64,000 nucleotides of DNA from contig JBAOKB010000071.1 of the NCBI GenBank assembly GCA_037044905.1, forward strand, positions 1-64,000, given 5' to 3'. Below the pieces are notes generated by a model. That model did no database searches. It saw nothing but the letters and a program-made list of their open reading frames with translations, and was not told where the DNA came from. Made by a program: the position numbers and the translations under genes. Below are positions 20,920 through 31,605 of the stretch, piece by piece. Every line of letters begins with the position of its first letter. Within the stretch, counting starts at the first letter, position 1. This stretch comes from Hortaea werneckii. Its lineage: Eukaryota > Ascomycota > Dothideomycetes > Mycosphaerellales > Teratosphaeriaceae.

Positions 20920-22262
20920 ATGTACGCTTTGCTTGCATTTCTGGCCTTTGCAGCCCAGTCCGCCCTGGCTCTTGACAGCTTCAATCCAGACTGGAACACT
21001 TTCGGCAAACCAAGCCTGAACGTTTCATACGACTATATTGTTGTGGGTGGTGGTACCGGAGGATTGACCATCACCGCACGCTTGGCTGAAGACCGGAATG
21101 TATCCGTTGCCGTCGTTCAGGCGGGCGTCTTCTATCAGATTGATAACGGGAATGGAAGGTATGAAACGCACCAAACCATTGCTATGACTCCGAGCCAAAA
21201 CTTTTCGAGTGTCATACCTGGTCTCTTCGGCGAGCAAGGCGTAGGTGCAGCGCCGGACGCCGGCTTCCAATGGATCGACTGGCAGTTTCTCACCACCCCT
21301 CACTCCGGTCTGGGCAATCGCAGCGTCCATTACGCTCGCGGCAAGACTCTCGGTGGATCCAGCGCTCTCAACTACATGACTTGTCGCCGAGCCACCAACG
21401 GCTCATACAAAAAGCGGGCTCCTGGCGTGGGCGATTTGTCTTACACCTTCGAACAAGTCTTCCCTTACTACGAGCGAAGTGTAAACGTGACGTTCCCGAG
21501 CAACGACACCCGACTGGAAAATGCCACAGTCAATTTCGATCGCAGAGTATACAATGAGGATGCATCACGAGCACATCCCTTGCATGTATCATGGTCTAGA
21601 TACGCCGGAGTATTCTCGACAACTTCCCGCTTGACTGGCCCGACGTTGAGTACCTCAGTACAAATGCCTGGACGGGGATCCGAAACCGAAACGAAGGTCC
21701 AGGTGATGGAACAGCCAGTCGATCTGAAATCTCCGCAATCATGCTATCGCCTTTCTCCCGCGGGAACGTAACGCTCCACTCTGCCGATGCTACGGATCAA
21801 CCCATCATCAATCCCAACTGGCTGACCGATCCGTGCGACAAGGAGTTTGCTATCGCTGCATTCAAGCGCACACGCCAGATCTGGGGTGCCATGAGCGAGA
21901 TAGTGTCTGGAGAAGAATACAGGCCCGGCCTGGATGTTCAAAGCGACGAGGCTATCTTGGATTGGATCCGGCAGGATAGCTTGACGATCTGGCATGCGTC
22001 TGCCACTTGCAAAATGGGGACTCGGGATGATGATGGGGCAGTCGTTGACTCTAAAGCGAGGGTGTGCGGCGTGGATAAGCTCCGAGTTGTCGATGCGAGT
22101 GCATTCCCGTTCCTGCCTCCTGGTCATCCGCAAAGCACCGTGTACATGCTGGCGGAGAAGATTGCTGATGGCATCAAGCAAAGCCTATGGGGCGGTATTC
22201 AACCTAGTGCGTTCTTGAGGGTTGCTGTAAGTGTTGTAGATAAAGCAGAGCGTCAATGTTAA
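20920..22262 (+). pseudogene. GMC oxidoreductase, internally deleted
   Basis: The start at 20920 gives a signal peptide (MYALLAFLAFAAQSALA). The FAD-binding Rossmann motif VVGGGTGGLTITARLAED, the GMC signature GKTLGGSSALNYM and the C-terminal WHASATCKMG and PGHPQST motifs with the catalytic histidines are present. The frame runs to about 21600 (HPLHVSWSRYAG), and the C-terminal half resumes in another frame (NFPLDWPDVEYLS, then SPFSRGNVTLHS) from about 21610 to 22262. The two halves total about 445 codons, against roughly 600 usual for the family, so the central part is missing and the frame is broken at the junction. The conserved Glu of the VIEAG motif that binds FAD ribose is Gln here (VVQAG). 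It is best read as a pseudogene. An intron could in principle hide the frame change but cannot supply the missing residues. Confidence 0.72.
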
Positions 22263-22309
22263 CAAGACTTCAACTTGCTGCGAACAATTGGCGCCTTTGT
22301 CGGTCTTTC

Positions 22310-23643
22310 TCAATGTACAGATATCACCACCGACTTTGAAATCGTGCCGTTTTCATGCTGAGACATGATGCGTTCTTCAGCGTCTGACGACAGACTGTCT
22401 TCTCGTTCGCCGCCGGAAATTTGGTTTTGGTGACTGAACCGTCCTGAGGAATCCGTGCATGACATGACACGCTCTGCGGATCCCGAGCGATAGCAGTTGC
22501 TGGGAGCGTAGTCGATCTTGGTTGGGCTCGTTGTGGTCATCTGTAAAAGTTCCCGGAAGAGAGGTCGTAGACAGGGAGCACATGCCGCGACAATGGCGGT
22601 GCATATCTCGACGGTGGTCCTGTTTCACAATCGTGGATGTAAGCAAGTGCCTGTTATAGCTATTCGCTTGTGACGTACCAAATTGTGATTTCCGAGCTGT
22701 CAAACAGGAAGTCGCCATGCTCACCATAGCTTCCGAGGTAATTCATCTTGATAATTGCACAAGCAGGGACACTGTGAGTGTATGATTAGTATGCCCTTGT
22801 GTCTTAGGTAAGGAAACTAGAAGAGGCGTACAAGATCCCAAGTGACAATATTGCGATGATTGCCACTTTTGTTCTGCGATTCATTTGGAGACGGCGCACA
22901 AGGGGGATTGGTAGTAGTGCAAATATGAGGTCGGTGAGAGCGCTGACGCCTGAGAGTTGTGTCAGTACGATTCGCTTCGCAGTCGGAGATAAGAGATAAT
23001 GCGGACTGGAGTTGAAGAACGCAGCTACTTTCAATTGGTCTGGGGGTATGCACCTCCCTGGTTGCGACAGATCCCAAACCTTCTGCAGCGGCTGGCACTG
23101 AAGTAAGACCGTCACTGCGAATCCGTAGTCAGCTCTGCGTGCCTAATCATAGTGTTGAGCTTCTTACAGAAGTTGCCCAGCCAGGAGAGTACGGTGAGAA
23201 TCATGACACCCCAAATGATCCGCACATGTCTTTTCGAAGGCGTCAGCCGGATGAGGAAGAGGCCAACGCTCAGCTTTGTCAGACACAATGCGATCAGACA
23301 AAGTGGCTGCGTTACAAAGTTGAGGTGCAGGCCTTGAATGTTGTCCTTCGGATCGAGATACTGAACATGCCTGCCAGCCCCAAGAGATACGGAAGGAATG
23401 ATGACGGCCAGTTCGACAAGCATCACGGTCTGCTCCTTGAATTAGCTGATAAGTGTCAACTGGGAAAGTCGGATGGAGAGGTACCATAGCGGCCGCAATG
23501 CAAATGTCATCCCATCCTCCCATCTTGAACATCCGCAGTCGAACAAACGCCCTTAAAGCCACCATACCCAATGCACATGCCACACATATGCAGCATGCGA
23601 TCAAGATTGCCGGGCCCTTGTTCACATCTGGAGGCTTGTCCAT
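22310..23643 (-). CDS. Fungal rhodopsin-domain integral membrane protein
   Basis: Six exons, deduced by frame. The start MDKPPDVNKGPAILIACC (23643) leads into FVRLRMFKMGGWDDICIAA, the hallmark of the fungal plasma-membrane rhodopsin-domain family. Next come QTVMLVELAV, LIALCLTKLSVGLFLIRL, an exon with LQCQPLQKVWDL and C-IPPDQ, SALTDLIFALLPIPLVRRLQ (the family's DLIFALLP motif), MNRRTKVAIIAILSLGIF, CAIIKMNYLGSYGEHGDFLF and WTTVEICTAIVAACAPCLRP. The hydrophilic tail ends at the stop at 22310. About seven membrane segments are visible. One intron uses a GTCCGC donor. Such proteins are common next to fungal secondary-metabolism genes but their biochemical role is mostly unknown. Confidence 0.82.
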
Positions 23644-24646
23644 AGCTGCTGGTACATTTGGGCACCAACCCTCCTACCGTACGAGTATTGGTGACAATTC
23701 GGAGTGAATGCTTCTCACAAGTTCCAGATGAACAGTACAACCAGCAAACACTTTGCGCAGCTGTAGTAGTAAGTGGCCTCTCAAGATTGCCCGCATAGCT
23801 ACTCCCTTAGCCGGTCATTCACGATAATTAGATCACAGGCAGCCAAGGCACCGTGGAGGTTGTTCCGATAGTTGAGCCATCGCTAACCAATGGCAACGCT
23901 TAAGACAGACGGAATTTGTCGGTCTGGCGGCTTGGTCCCATCGTGAGTGGCAAAGCAGATGTGATGGTCGCGATGGTGTGCGGGGTCGGTGTGCGACTGC
24001 AGTCAAGTGGAACGTCTGGTCGACATATGGTCGAAGTATATGCCGGCCAAGGATGGGGACAGCCTGTGTCCGTCCACTGGTTGGATGTCCTCACCGGAGC
24101 CCAAAGCTGGGCAGTGGGGAGCGAACGGAGCACATTCATTGGAATTTGATGATCAAACACATCAATTGTTGATTGAACCCCTGCGCTAATCTGACTCCAG
24201 ATTTAACCTTAATCTTTAACGTCTTTGATCAACTTCGTGGGAATGTCTGATCATGATCGGCCAACACAGCAGCTTTGATGTTGACCATGACGAGCCGCAC
24301 TTCACGAGAACAATATCGGGTCAGTGGTTGCATACTGATGACTTGCCGTCTTTCCGGACTTGAAGTCTGCATGCGCGGGAGAAATAGGACGTAGACCGCC
24401 TTCGAGGGCGTGGGGGCTTCTGGTCCTACGACCCTGCATGATGGGAACCTCCGAGGCCAAGTCGGTAGGCGGCGTCTTGACACCAGTTGAATGGATCCGG
24501 TTTGCGTAGTGGGACGGCGGAAGCCATGATGATGGAGTCCCAAGGTTTAAAGCTCTCAGATCGAACACTGACCTAATGAGTAGTCTTTCTTTGGCTCGAC
24601 TTCTGGCTGTATTCTTTCTGCGTAGGCAGCACATCTACAGATCAGT
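23644..24646. other. Divergent promoter region of rhodopsin-domain and tyrosinase genes
   Basis: About 1 kb between two genes transcribed away from each other. Small frames at 23900-24190 and 24229-24634 have no recognisable content. I identify no specific operator. Confidence 0.45.
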
Positions 24647-26238
24647 ATGAAGTTTCAAAACATACTAGGCGCTGGCCTTCTTATCGGCGGCGGAGGTGCC
24701 GATGTCGCTCAGGCATCATCCCAAGAGGCCGCAAAGAATGCGATAGAAAGTGTAGCAGAACGGACCAAAGCTACAGTGCTTGAACAAGTTGACAAGCAAG
24801 CTGCCAAGCTCAGAGAATGCGGGACTGAGCCTTCATGTACTCGGGATAAGCTTGTATTCCGGAGAGAATAGTATGATGCGAGACCTTCCAGCCTGACAGC
24901 GTAACATGAACGCTGACCATATCCAGTGGTTCCCTATCCGAAGCAGAGCGGTTAGAATATGTCGACGCAGTCAAATGCCTCCAGCAGCTCCCTCCCCGAA
25001 CTCCTTCGACCGCTGCTGCTGGAGCCAAATCTCGGGTGAGCATAGATCAATCAATTCATCCCTCAGCCAGCACATCCGCGAGTTTCTGACACTTCTCCAA
25101 CAGTTCGACGACTTCGTAGTAACCCACATCAATCAAACATTAACCATTCATTTCACGGGTAATTTCATGCCATGGCACCGCTGGTTTGTGCACGAGTACG
25201 AGAAGGCACTCAGAGAAGAGTGCGGCTATACGGGCTACCAACCTGTATGTCTGACATCGTCGTCCTTTTTCATGGACCATCAGCATGCTGACCTTTTCTC
25301 TTTAGTACTGGGATTGGCCTAGATACGCTTCCGCGCCGCAAGACTCTCCTATCTTCGATGGAAGCCCGACCAGTCTTGGTGGCAATGGCGAATATGTGGT
25401 GCATGATGGTCCGGTCATCTCGCCTCCCGAAGGCTTCGGGGGTGGCGATATCCAATTGCCTGCTGGTGTCGGAGGCGGCTACGTAACGACAGGACCGTTT
25501 GCCAATATGACGGTCAACCTTGGACCAGTAGGCGGTCTCAACGGTACAGAGCCCGGACCTGATGGCGGACTTGGATATAACCCACGTCGGTTGAAGCGAG
25601 ATGTTGGTCCTGCCATGAATACTCGATACGCCAACTACACCACCGTAATGAGTATGTCTCTACATCATAAGACACATGACAAGTTTGATGATCACAAAGC
25701 TGACCGATTGCTCTAGATTTGCTTGCAAAGCCTGACTTTAATCAATACCGCTTGCTGTCGGAGGGAGTACCTTACACCGTCGAGATTGGTCCCCACGGCG
25801 GTATCCACTACACGATCAGGTAAGTATCAAAGGCACCTGCATCCCAGGCTTAGAATGAGGCTGACACTATCGACAGCGGCGATCCCGGTGCAGATCTCTT
25901 TACTTCTCCTGGTGACCCGACGTTCTGGACTCACCACAGCATGATGGATCGCATGTGGTCATACTGGTAAGTATACCGACCGTTCGTCAGGACCGTAGAG
26001 TGTGAAAAAGCTCTAAGTAGCTGACAATTGTTTCAGGCAACTTCTCGACCCCGAAACCCGCTTCACCGAATCGTCCATGAACAATGGCACATACGGACAT
26101 ATTACCTGGGCGAACCAGCCCGAATCTCGAAAGACTTACTTCAATGACACGATCGATATGGGGTACGCTGGCGACTCGATCAGCATTGGTGAGGTTATGA
26201 GTACGACGTCCGGGCCGTTCTGCTACTTCTATCTATAG
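24647..26238 (+). CDS. Tyrosinase (type 3 copper oxidase), secreted or vacuolar
   Basis: Seven exons: 24647-24870, 24927-25035, 25104-25244, 25306-25651, 25717-25819, 25877-25966, 26037-26238; 404 aa. All junctions keep frame with GT..AG. The N-terminus MKFQNILGAGLLIGGGGADVA is a plausible signal peptide. RREYGSLSEAERLEYVDAVK is the usual tyrosinase lead-in. Copper A: His in VVTHINQTL, then MPWHRWFVHEYEKAL and YWDWPRY. Copper B: GGIHYTISGDPGADLF then FWTHHSMMDRMWSYWQ. A Gly-rich loop (GFGGGDIQLPAGVGGGY) separates the sites. All six expected copper-binding histidines can be assigned. It would oxidise phenols or catechols to quinones, as in melanin-like pigment formation. It diverges from the rhodopsin-domain gene and is followed by a sugar transporter. 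Confidence 0.88.
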
Positions 26239-26713
26239 CCACTCCTGATGAAAAGAGGATCATTTCTACAGCTCTAAAGGTCTTGACAGTTGAATCAAAC
26301 CATGCAGCTCGATGTTTGACAGGCGAATGGCAAATCTTGTCAGAATTTGGGCGTATTGTACCCGTGACGTTTTCTCGACAACTTTCCCGAAGTCCGACAT
26401 GCTGTAGTGGGACGCACCTGCTTGACGCACATGGCATCTAGAGCAGATGCGATCGCTAATGAAATGGCATGAGCGAAGTGTTACGACAGAGACAAGCACG
26501 GCTGACTTCTGTTCTTCAACTCCGTGAAAAGGTCTCTCGAAGCAGGCCGGTACGGAAGAAACATCGGTCGTCATACAAATCCATCAGACACCCTTTGTAT
26601 TTCCATGACAAATACTCATATTTTTTCTGATACGGTAACAAAGTACATGATATGGATTAATCAAGAGACTGACGGTAATCAAGCCCGACTACAGAGACCG
26701 GTTCTGAAGACCT
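26239..26713. other. Convergent intergenic spacer
   Basis: About 475 bp between the 3' ends of the tyrosinase gene and the second sugar transporter gene. No gene or notable repeat. Confidence 0.5.
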
Positions 26714-28978
26714 TCAAGCACCTCCGATCTTGTGACCGTCCTCCCGAGTCCCCCGCAAGTCCTGGATATCGACCAGAGGGGCCAGGTCGACATCCCGACG
26801 GAAAATACCCTTCTGGATCCAAAAGCCCGGCTCTTTCAACCCACGTGCCATCTGCTTATGGGTGGGCACATTGAAAACGGCGTCGAGTTCCTCGAGCGTG
26901 AGCTCTTTAGTCTCTGGGAAGAAGAGAAGGACTGGAGAGAAGGATTAGCTAGATGGTCATCTCACTGCAAAAGGCAGGGAAGACGTACCCAAACACCAGA
27001 GGATAGCACACCAAGCGGCGTACCAACCGAAAGCTCCCTGTGGCGTGAAGGCCTCTACAAGCGGCGGCCAGCTGAACGACAAGATGAAGTTGAAACCCCA
27101 TAGAACGGCAGTCGCAGACGCCATGCCGACATCACGGACCTACAGACGTGTCAGTGAGGATGCCAATGATGTGCACTCAACACTTGAGATACGTACCTGA
27201 ATCGGGAAGACCTCCGCGGAGTAGGAGAAGGGCACTGGACCCATGCCGGGAGAATAGAAGACCTCGTAGAGGTACATGCCGGTGGTAATCATAGCTGTTC
27301 GAGCCGTGCAGTTCGAATTGCAGTTGCCCTCGGCGTCGGTCGTGCCGATGAAGAAGGACATGCCGGTCCAGAGGAGGGTGATGCACAAGAATGGGAAGGT
27401 AACGAGCAGTAAGAAGCGACGGCCGAAGGTGTCGATGGTGAAGAATGCAGGTAAGGCGAAGACCCAGTTCAGGATACCGGTACCCATGGCGAAAAGCAGG
27501 GCCTGCGGACGGGTGTAACCACCCTGCACGAAGATTGTGACAGCGTAGTACGCAATACTGCGATACCAAGATTAGCGTCTGTGCAGCTGGAGCTGATGTT
27601 GAAAACTTACACATTGACACCGCAGAATTGCTGACCGAACATAATGATCCACGAAGCCATGGTAGCGCGAGCGTTGCGCGGGACGCTGAACAGCTCCCAG
27701 AACATGGTGAAGAAGTTCTTGCCCTTGTTTACCTTACGCTCGAGCTCCACACCGACGTAAGTGTAGAAGAGATCGCGACAAGCTTCCAACTCCGAGTTCC
27801 GGATGCGACGGAAAGAACGGTAGGCCTTATCGACTTTATTGTTCTGAAGCAGCCATCTAGGTGACTCTGGGCAGAAGTAGACCTGGAGCATGACGAAGAC
27901 TGGGGGAACGAAGCTAGACGCAAGCATGTAGCGCCAGGCGACATCATCTGGGAGGGAGTAGAATGCGACGCCCATAATGTTGCCCAGCATGATACCAAAG
28001 GCGGTCCAGACTTGCCATTGCATAACAAGGGCACCTGAAGAGATGTCAGCGACGATTTTCACCCGACGCAAAGCGTCATACCAAGACATACCTCGAATCG
28101 GCGCTGGAGCGCACTCAGCAGCATAGACCGGGATAGTACTAGATTTCGCACCGATTCCCAGACCCAGAACGAAGCGAGCCGCAAAAAGCTGCCAGTGAGA
28201 ATAGGTGAAAGCCTCCCAGATGGAAGCCGCAGCGGCGACAAAGCACGAGATCCAGATGGTACCACGACGGGCAAATAAGCGATTGAGAGGTTCGTTCAGC
28301 CAACACCCCAGGACCGCGCAGGCCAGGTACGGCGCACCGACAATAAGACCCTCAATGTATGTGGCATTCGACAGCTTTGAAACGCCCAGCTGCTCAGGCC
28401 AGTAAGCGACCGCGCCAGCGTTGCAAGACTCGTCCATGCCCTGGGTAGCGGCGCCTAGAGAGCACATGACTGTGAGGAAGTAGAGGGCGAATGGTTGGCG
28501 CCATTTGTAGTTCTTCTCGTATTCCAGGACAGCATGGTCGCCTTCGTCCAGCTCCTCGATGTACTTGGCGTGGTTGGGAGCCTGGGAGACGAGGGCGCCC
28601 TTTTTCATCATCTCCACCTTGTCCATCATGTTGTTCTCGCGGCAGAAACGTTCGACCTGCGGTAACAAATTGTGTCAGGTTATACTGCTTCTTTCAAGCC
28701 ATCCGCGAAGAGGTGGTGGTTATTCTTACATCTTCGAAGAGCTTGTATTTGGGGATACCCGAGAGCGGGTTTTCGAATCTATAGCGAACAGCTCAGTTCC
28801 CATTGCGACATAAGTCAAATCATAGAGCGAATCTGACTTACTTGCCGCTCAGAGTCTGATGCTCATCAAAGTCAAAGATACCTCGCGCCGTATCCTCGCG
28901 CTTCTCAAACGCATCGGCCTGCTCTCGCTCACCAGAGTCCTTGCCGCTGCTGGAGTGGGCGTCGATCTTCTCATTCAT
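26714..28978 (-). CDS. MFS sugar transporter (hexose or alpha-glucoside permease type)
   Basis: Start at MNEKIDAHSSSGKDS (exon 28978-28842), then an exon KFENPLSGIPKYKLFED, then a long exon from VERFCRENNMMDKVEMM to FGQQFCGVNV interrupted once at PAPIRG. Family landmarks: LGAATQGMDES (TM1 end), ARFVLGLGIGAKSSTIPVYA, CAPAPIRG, CPESPRWLLQNNK, then GQQFCGVN in TM7, DTFGRRFLLL, FSYSAEVFPIQVRDVG, and FPETKELTLEELDAVF at the C-terminus, with the stop at 26714. Length is about 550 aa with a long cytoplasmic N-terminus, normal for this group. It probably works as a plasma-membrane sugar:H+ symporter. The substrate is not determinable. It is a different subfamily from the copy at 6085-8025, so not a local duplicate. 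Confidence 0.85.
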
Positions 28979-31605
28979 GATGGTTATTGGCGCCGAGCTC
29001 CAGGCCCAACTAGTGGCTTGCCAAACCTGATAGTTAAGAAAATGATTGCTGTTGCAAGTGCAATGTCAAGAAAGAATAAGCAGCGACAGTCTGTCTTGGG
29101 AGCAACGGCTTTGGACGCTTAGCTACGCTGTTGTGGGGGTCGAAGCAAAGGGACGCAAGGAGTTTGGCATGCGTTCCCAAGAACTGGGCATTGGCAGGGT
29201 AATATTTATCCACCTGCGCGCGCCATGTGGCACACGACCCTCACGCTTACAATGTGAGACAAAACAGTTGCCAATCCTTTCTACCAAGCCCTGGGCCGCG
29301 ATCCGCGGGCAATACAACGAGCGATGATTTGGTCCTGGCGACTGCAAGTGGGCTGCAAAAGATGGAGATGATCGGCCACGCGACCAACAGCGCCCATCCA
29401 AAACCGCCAGGCCATTCTGACGTGAGTGGCTGCAAGCCGGGAGGAATCCCCAGAATCACACACCCACATGTACGCGGCGGTATTCGTACCCGAACGGTTG
29501 TCATCGGGGTCCCGAGGGAAGGATGGTAGACAGTAGCGAATCAATTCGGGACCAACGGCAAGCTCCCTGGTCATCTGTCTTTGGAGGTGAACGGTCAGTG
29601 GCCCCCGCATGGACGCCAAGCACGTGGTGAGTAAAGGTTAGAATCCTGGAGGATTTCCCTCCTTTCTCCAGCTAACAACAACCCCACGTTCCCCGCTCAC
29701 TACTTGCATGGGGTCTCCGTCCGGGAGACATCGACAGATCAGTCAGCGACCAGACCGCCCGTATGTCATCCCTTTTTTAGTTTTGTCGCCGTCTTGCGAT
29801 GGAACAATGAGGGCACGATGCAACAGTTGTGTGGTTAAATTATGATCCGCATGGAGTTGAGAGCAACTATGTCAGCGCATAGCGGTGTAGCTTTGCAAGC
29901 ATGGGAGACAAGCGAGCACCACTTTTTCAATGCTTTGAAGCGGAGAGTGGTCTAAACGAATGTCACTGAGCTTCGCAAAGACCCATTGCGATTATTGATT
30001 ATTGTAGGATGCCATGTGCGGAACCTTAGTTGAGCGCATGAGGTGTAAACTCTGCACTCCATTGAACAAAAGCGGTTCAAAGCCTACTGGTGAACTATGA
30101 CAGGGAGCTGGAGGGACGAGTAAACCGCCAAAGCATCTTGCACATGTCACTACTGACAGGCGGAGACACAAGCGCTTGATGACTTTCGCAGACTCTTTCC
30201 ATGCGGCAATAAAAGACGCAAAGAGGCCCCATTTAGGCATCTGAAAGCTTCAGACTGGGTGTTACGGCATTCGAGTATTAGCTCTCATATGCACACCCGA
30301 TAGTGCGATCGTATGCCGTGTTTGTCAGCCTTCTTCCGCGGATTACTATTAGAAAAGCACGAAAATGAATGGCACGTCGAGCAAGCGCTAGGAGTTTAAC
30401 CACATCGTACGCGGAATGCAACGTGAAGACCACTTTGGGAAGGTACATGCGTGCCACTCCTTGTGCTTTACGGAGGCCCGGGAGATGATGAGAGCGATAA
30501 GTTGCTTGCGAGCAAAAGTGCAGCATTGGTTTGCTGCAGGAACGCGCAGATTTCAATAGTTGCGCCTCCCTCTTAGAAGAACGAGAGCCTAATCCATACG
30601 CAATAGGAGTCGGACAGAGAAGATTGCGGTCTGGTCGTGAGCAGGATGCTATGCCATAATCATCTCTAGTCCGACATGGCTACTAGCCGCGCTGAGTCAC
30701 ACGCTCTTCCGTAGTCAGCTTTATCTACATAGTATGCTGCGCGTACCTGAAGATCAAGAGGCAAAGTTGACACCGGTTGAGCTGGATCAAACCGCGAGCT
30801 GAAGCTGAAGCTGAAGCAGGAGCAAGAGTGGGAGGTTCCTTATCGCCCTTATCGCGGATCACCTAAGCCTCAAGCAAGCACACTGCACGATAGGCGCTCG
30901 GCATTTCGGCAAGACAGCCAGATAAGGATAAGGAAAGCTTGAACCCTGCGTGTCGTCCACCTCGGCCCACTTCTCTCCCAGAAGAACATGGCAATACCAT
31001 CCTGTCCCACTCCACAGCAATGTTTGTGTTGAGCAGAAGGCAGAAACGGAAGATGGAAATGATCACGGTACAACCATTCGCTTTGTCTTCATTTGGGTAC
31101 CACCGGAGAGCATCATGACTGTCAGGCCTCGCACTCACGACCTCGACAATCCGTCCGGAGGCAGATGACGCGGGCCACCCATTGCGAGAACAATAATTTG
31201 GCTTCATCTCTGCACATACGATCTATACCCAGACAGGAAGGTACTCTGTTCGCTTCAAGCTTTCCTGCATGGCTGGGCGCGCGGCCGGGAAGCTTGGGGA
31301 GCAACCTCAAGGGTAGCCGACTGTGTACGACGTCAGAATCTCCGCTGCTCATCATCATCCGTGCATGCCACCTGCTCGTTCGGCGATAGTTGCTGCCAGG
31401 CACCGTATCACAATTGGTCTAAAGCACATCGACTATCGCACACTGGCGAATCCGACCTCGTGATGGACTCCAGGATCGAGTAGGAGCTTGAGCAGGCAAG
31501 CAACGAAACCCGTATAAATGAAAAGGTAGGTCGTAGTAGCTCCCCATTTCTTTCTCCCCACTTCGTCCATTCCATCCTGTCCGTGTACCAGCGAAGGAAG
31601 AAAGA
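28979..31605. other. Long divergent intergenic region
   Basis: About 2.6 kb with no supportable gene between two outward-facing genes. Frames on both strands (29123-29619, 29992-30556, 30863-31403) overlap each other and carry no motif. A few GAAGCT-type triplet repeats occur near 30795. The last 100 bp hold the carboxypeptidase TATA box. Confidence 0.45.
31513..31519 (+). promoter_or_regulatory. TATA box of the carboxypeptidase gene
   Basis: TATAAAT lies 93 bp upstream of the ATG at 31606, a normal distance for a fungal core promoter with a short 5' leader. A pyrimidine-rich stretch follows before the start codon. Confidence 0.5.

Noticed and set aside
30060..30080. GGTTCAAAGCC resembling a tRNA T-arm
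   Set aside because: No matching A box or acceptor stem could be built around it, so no tRNA is claimed.
30788..30820. GCTGAAGCTGAAGCTGAAGC short triplet repeat
   Set aside because: Too short and imperfect to be more than local simple sequence.
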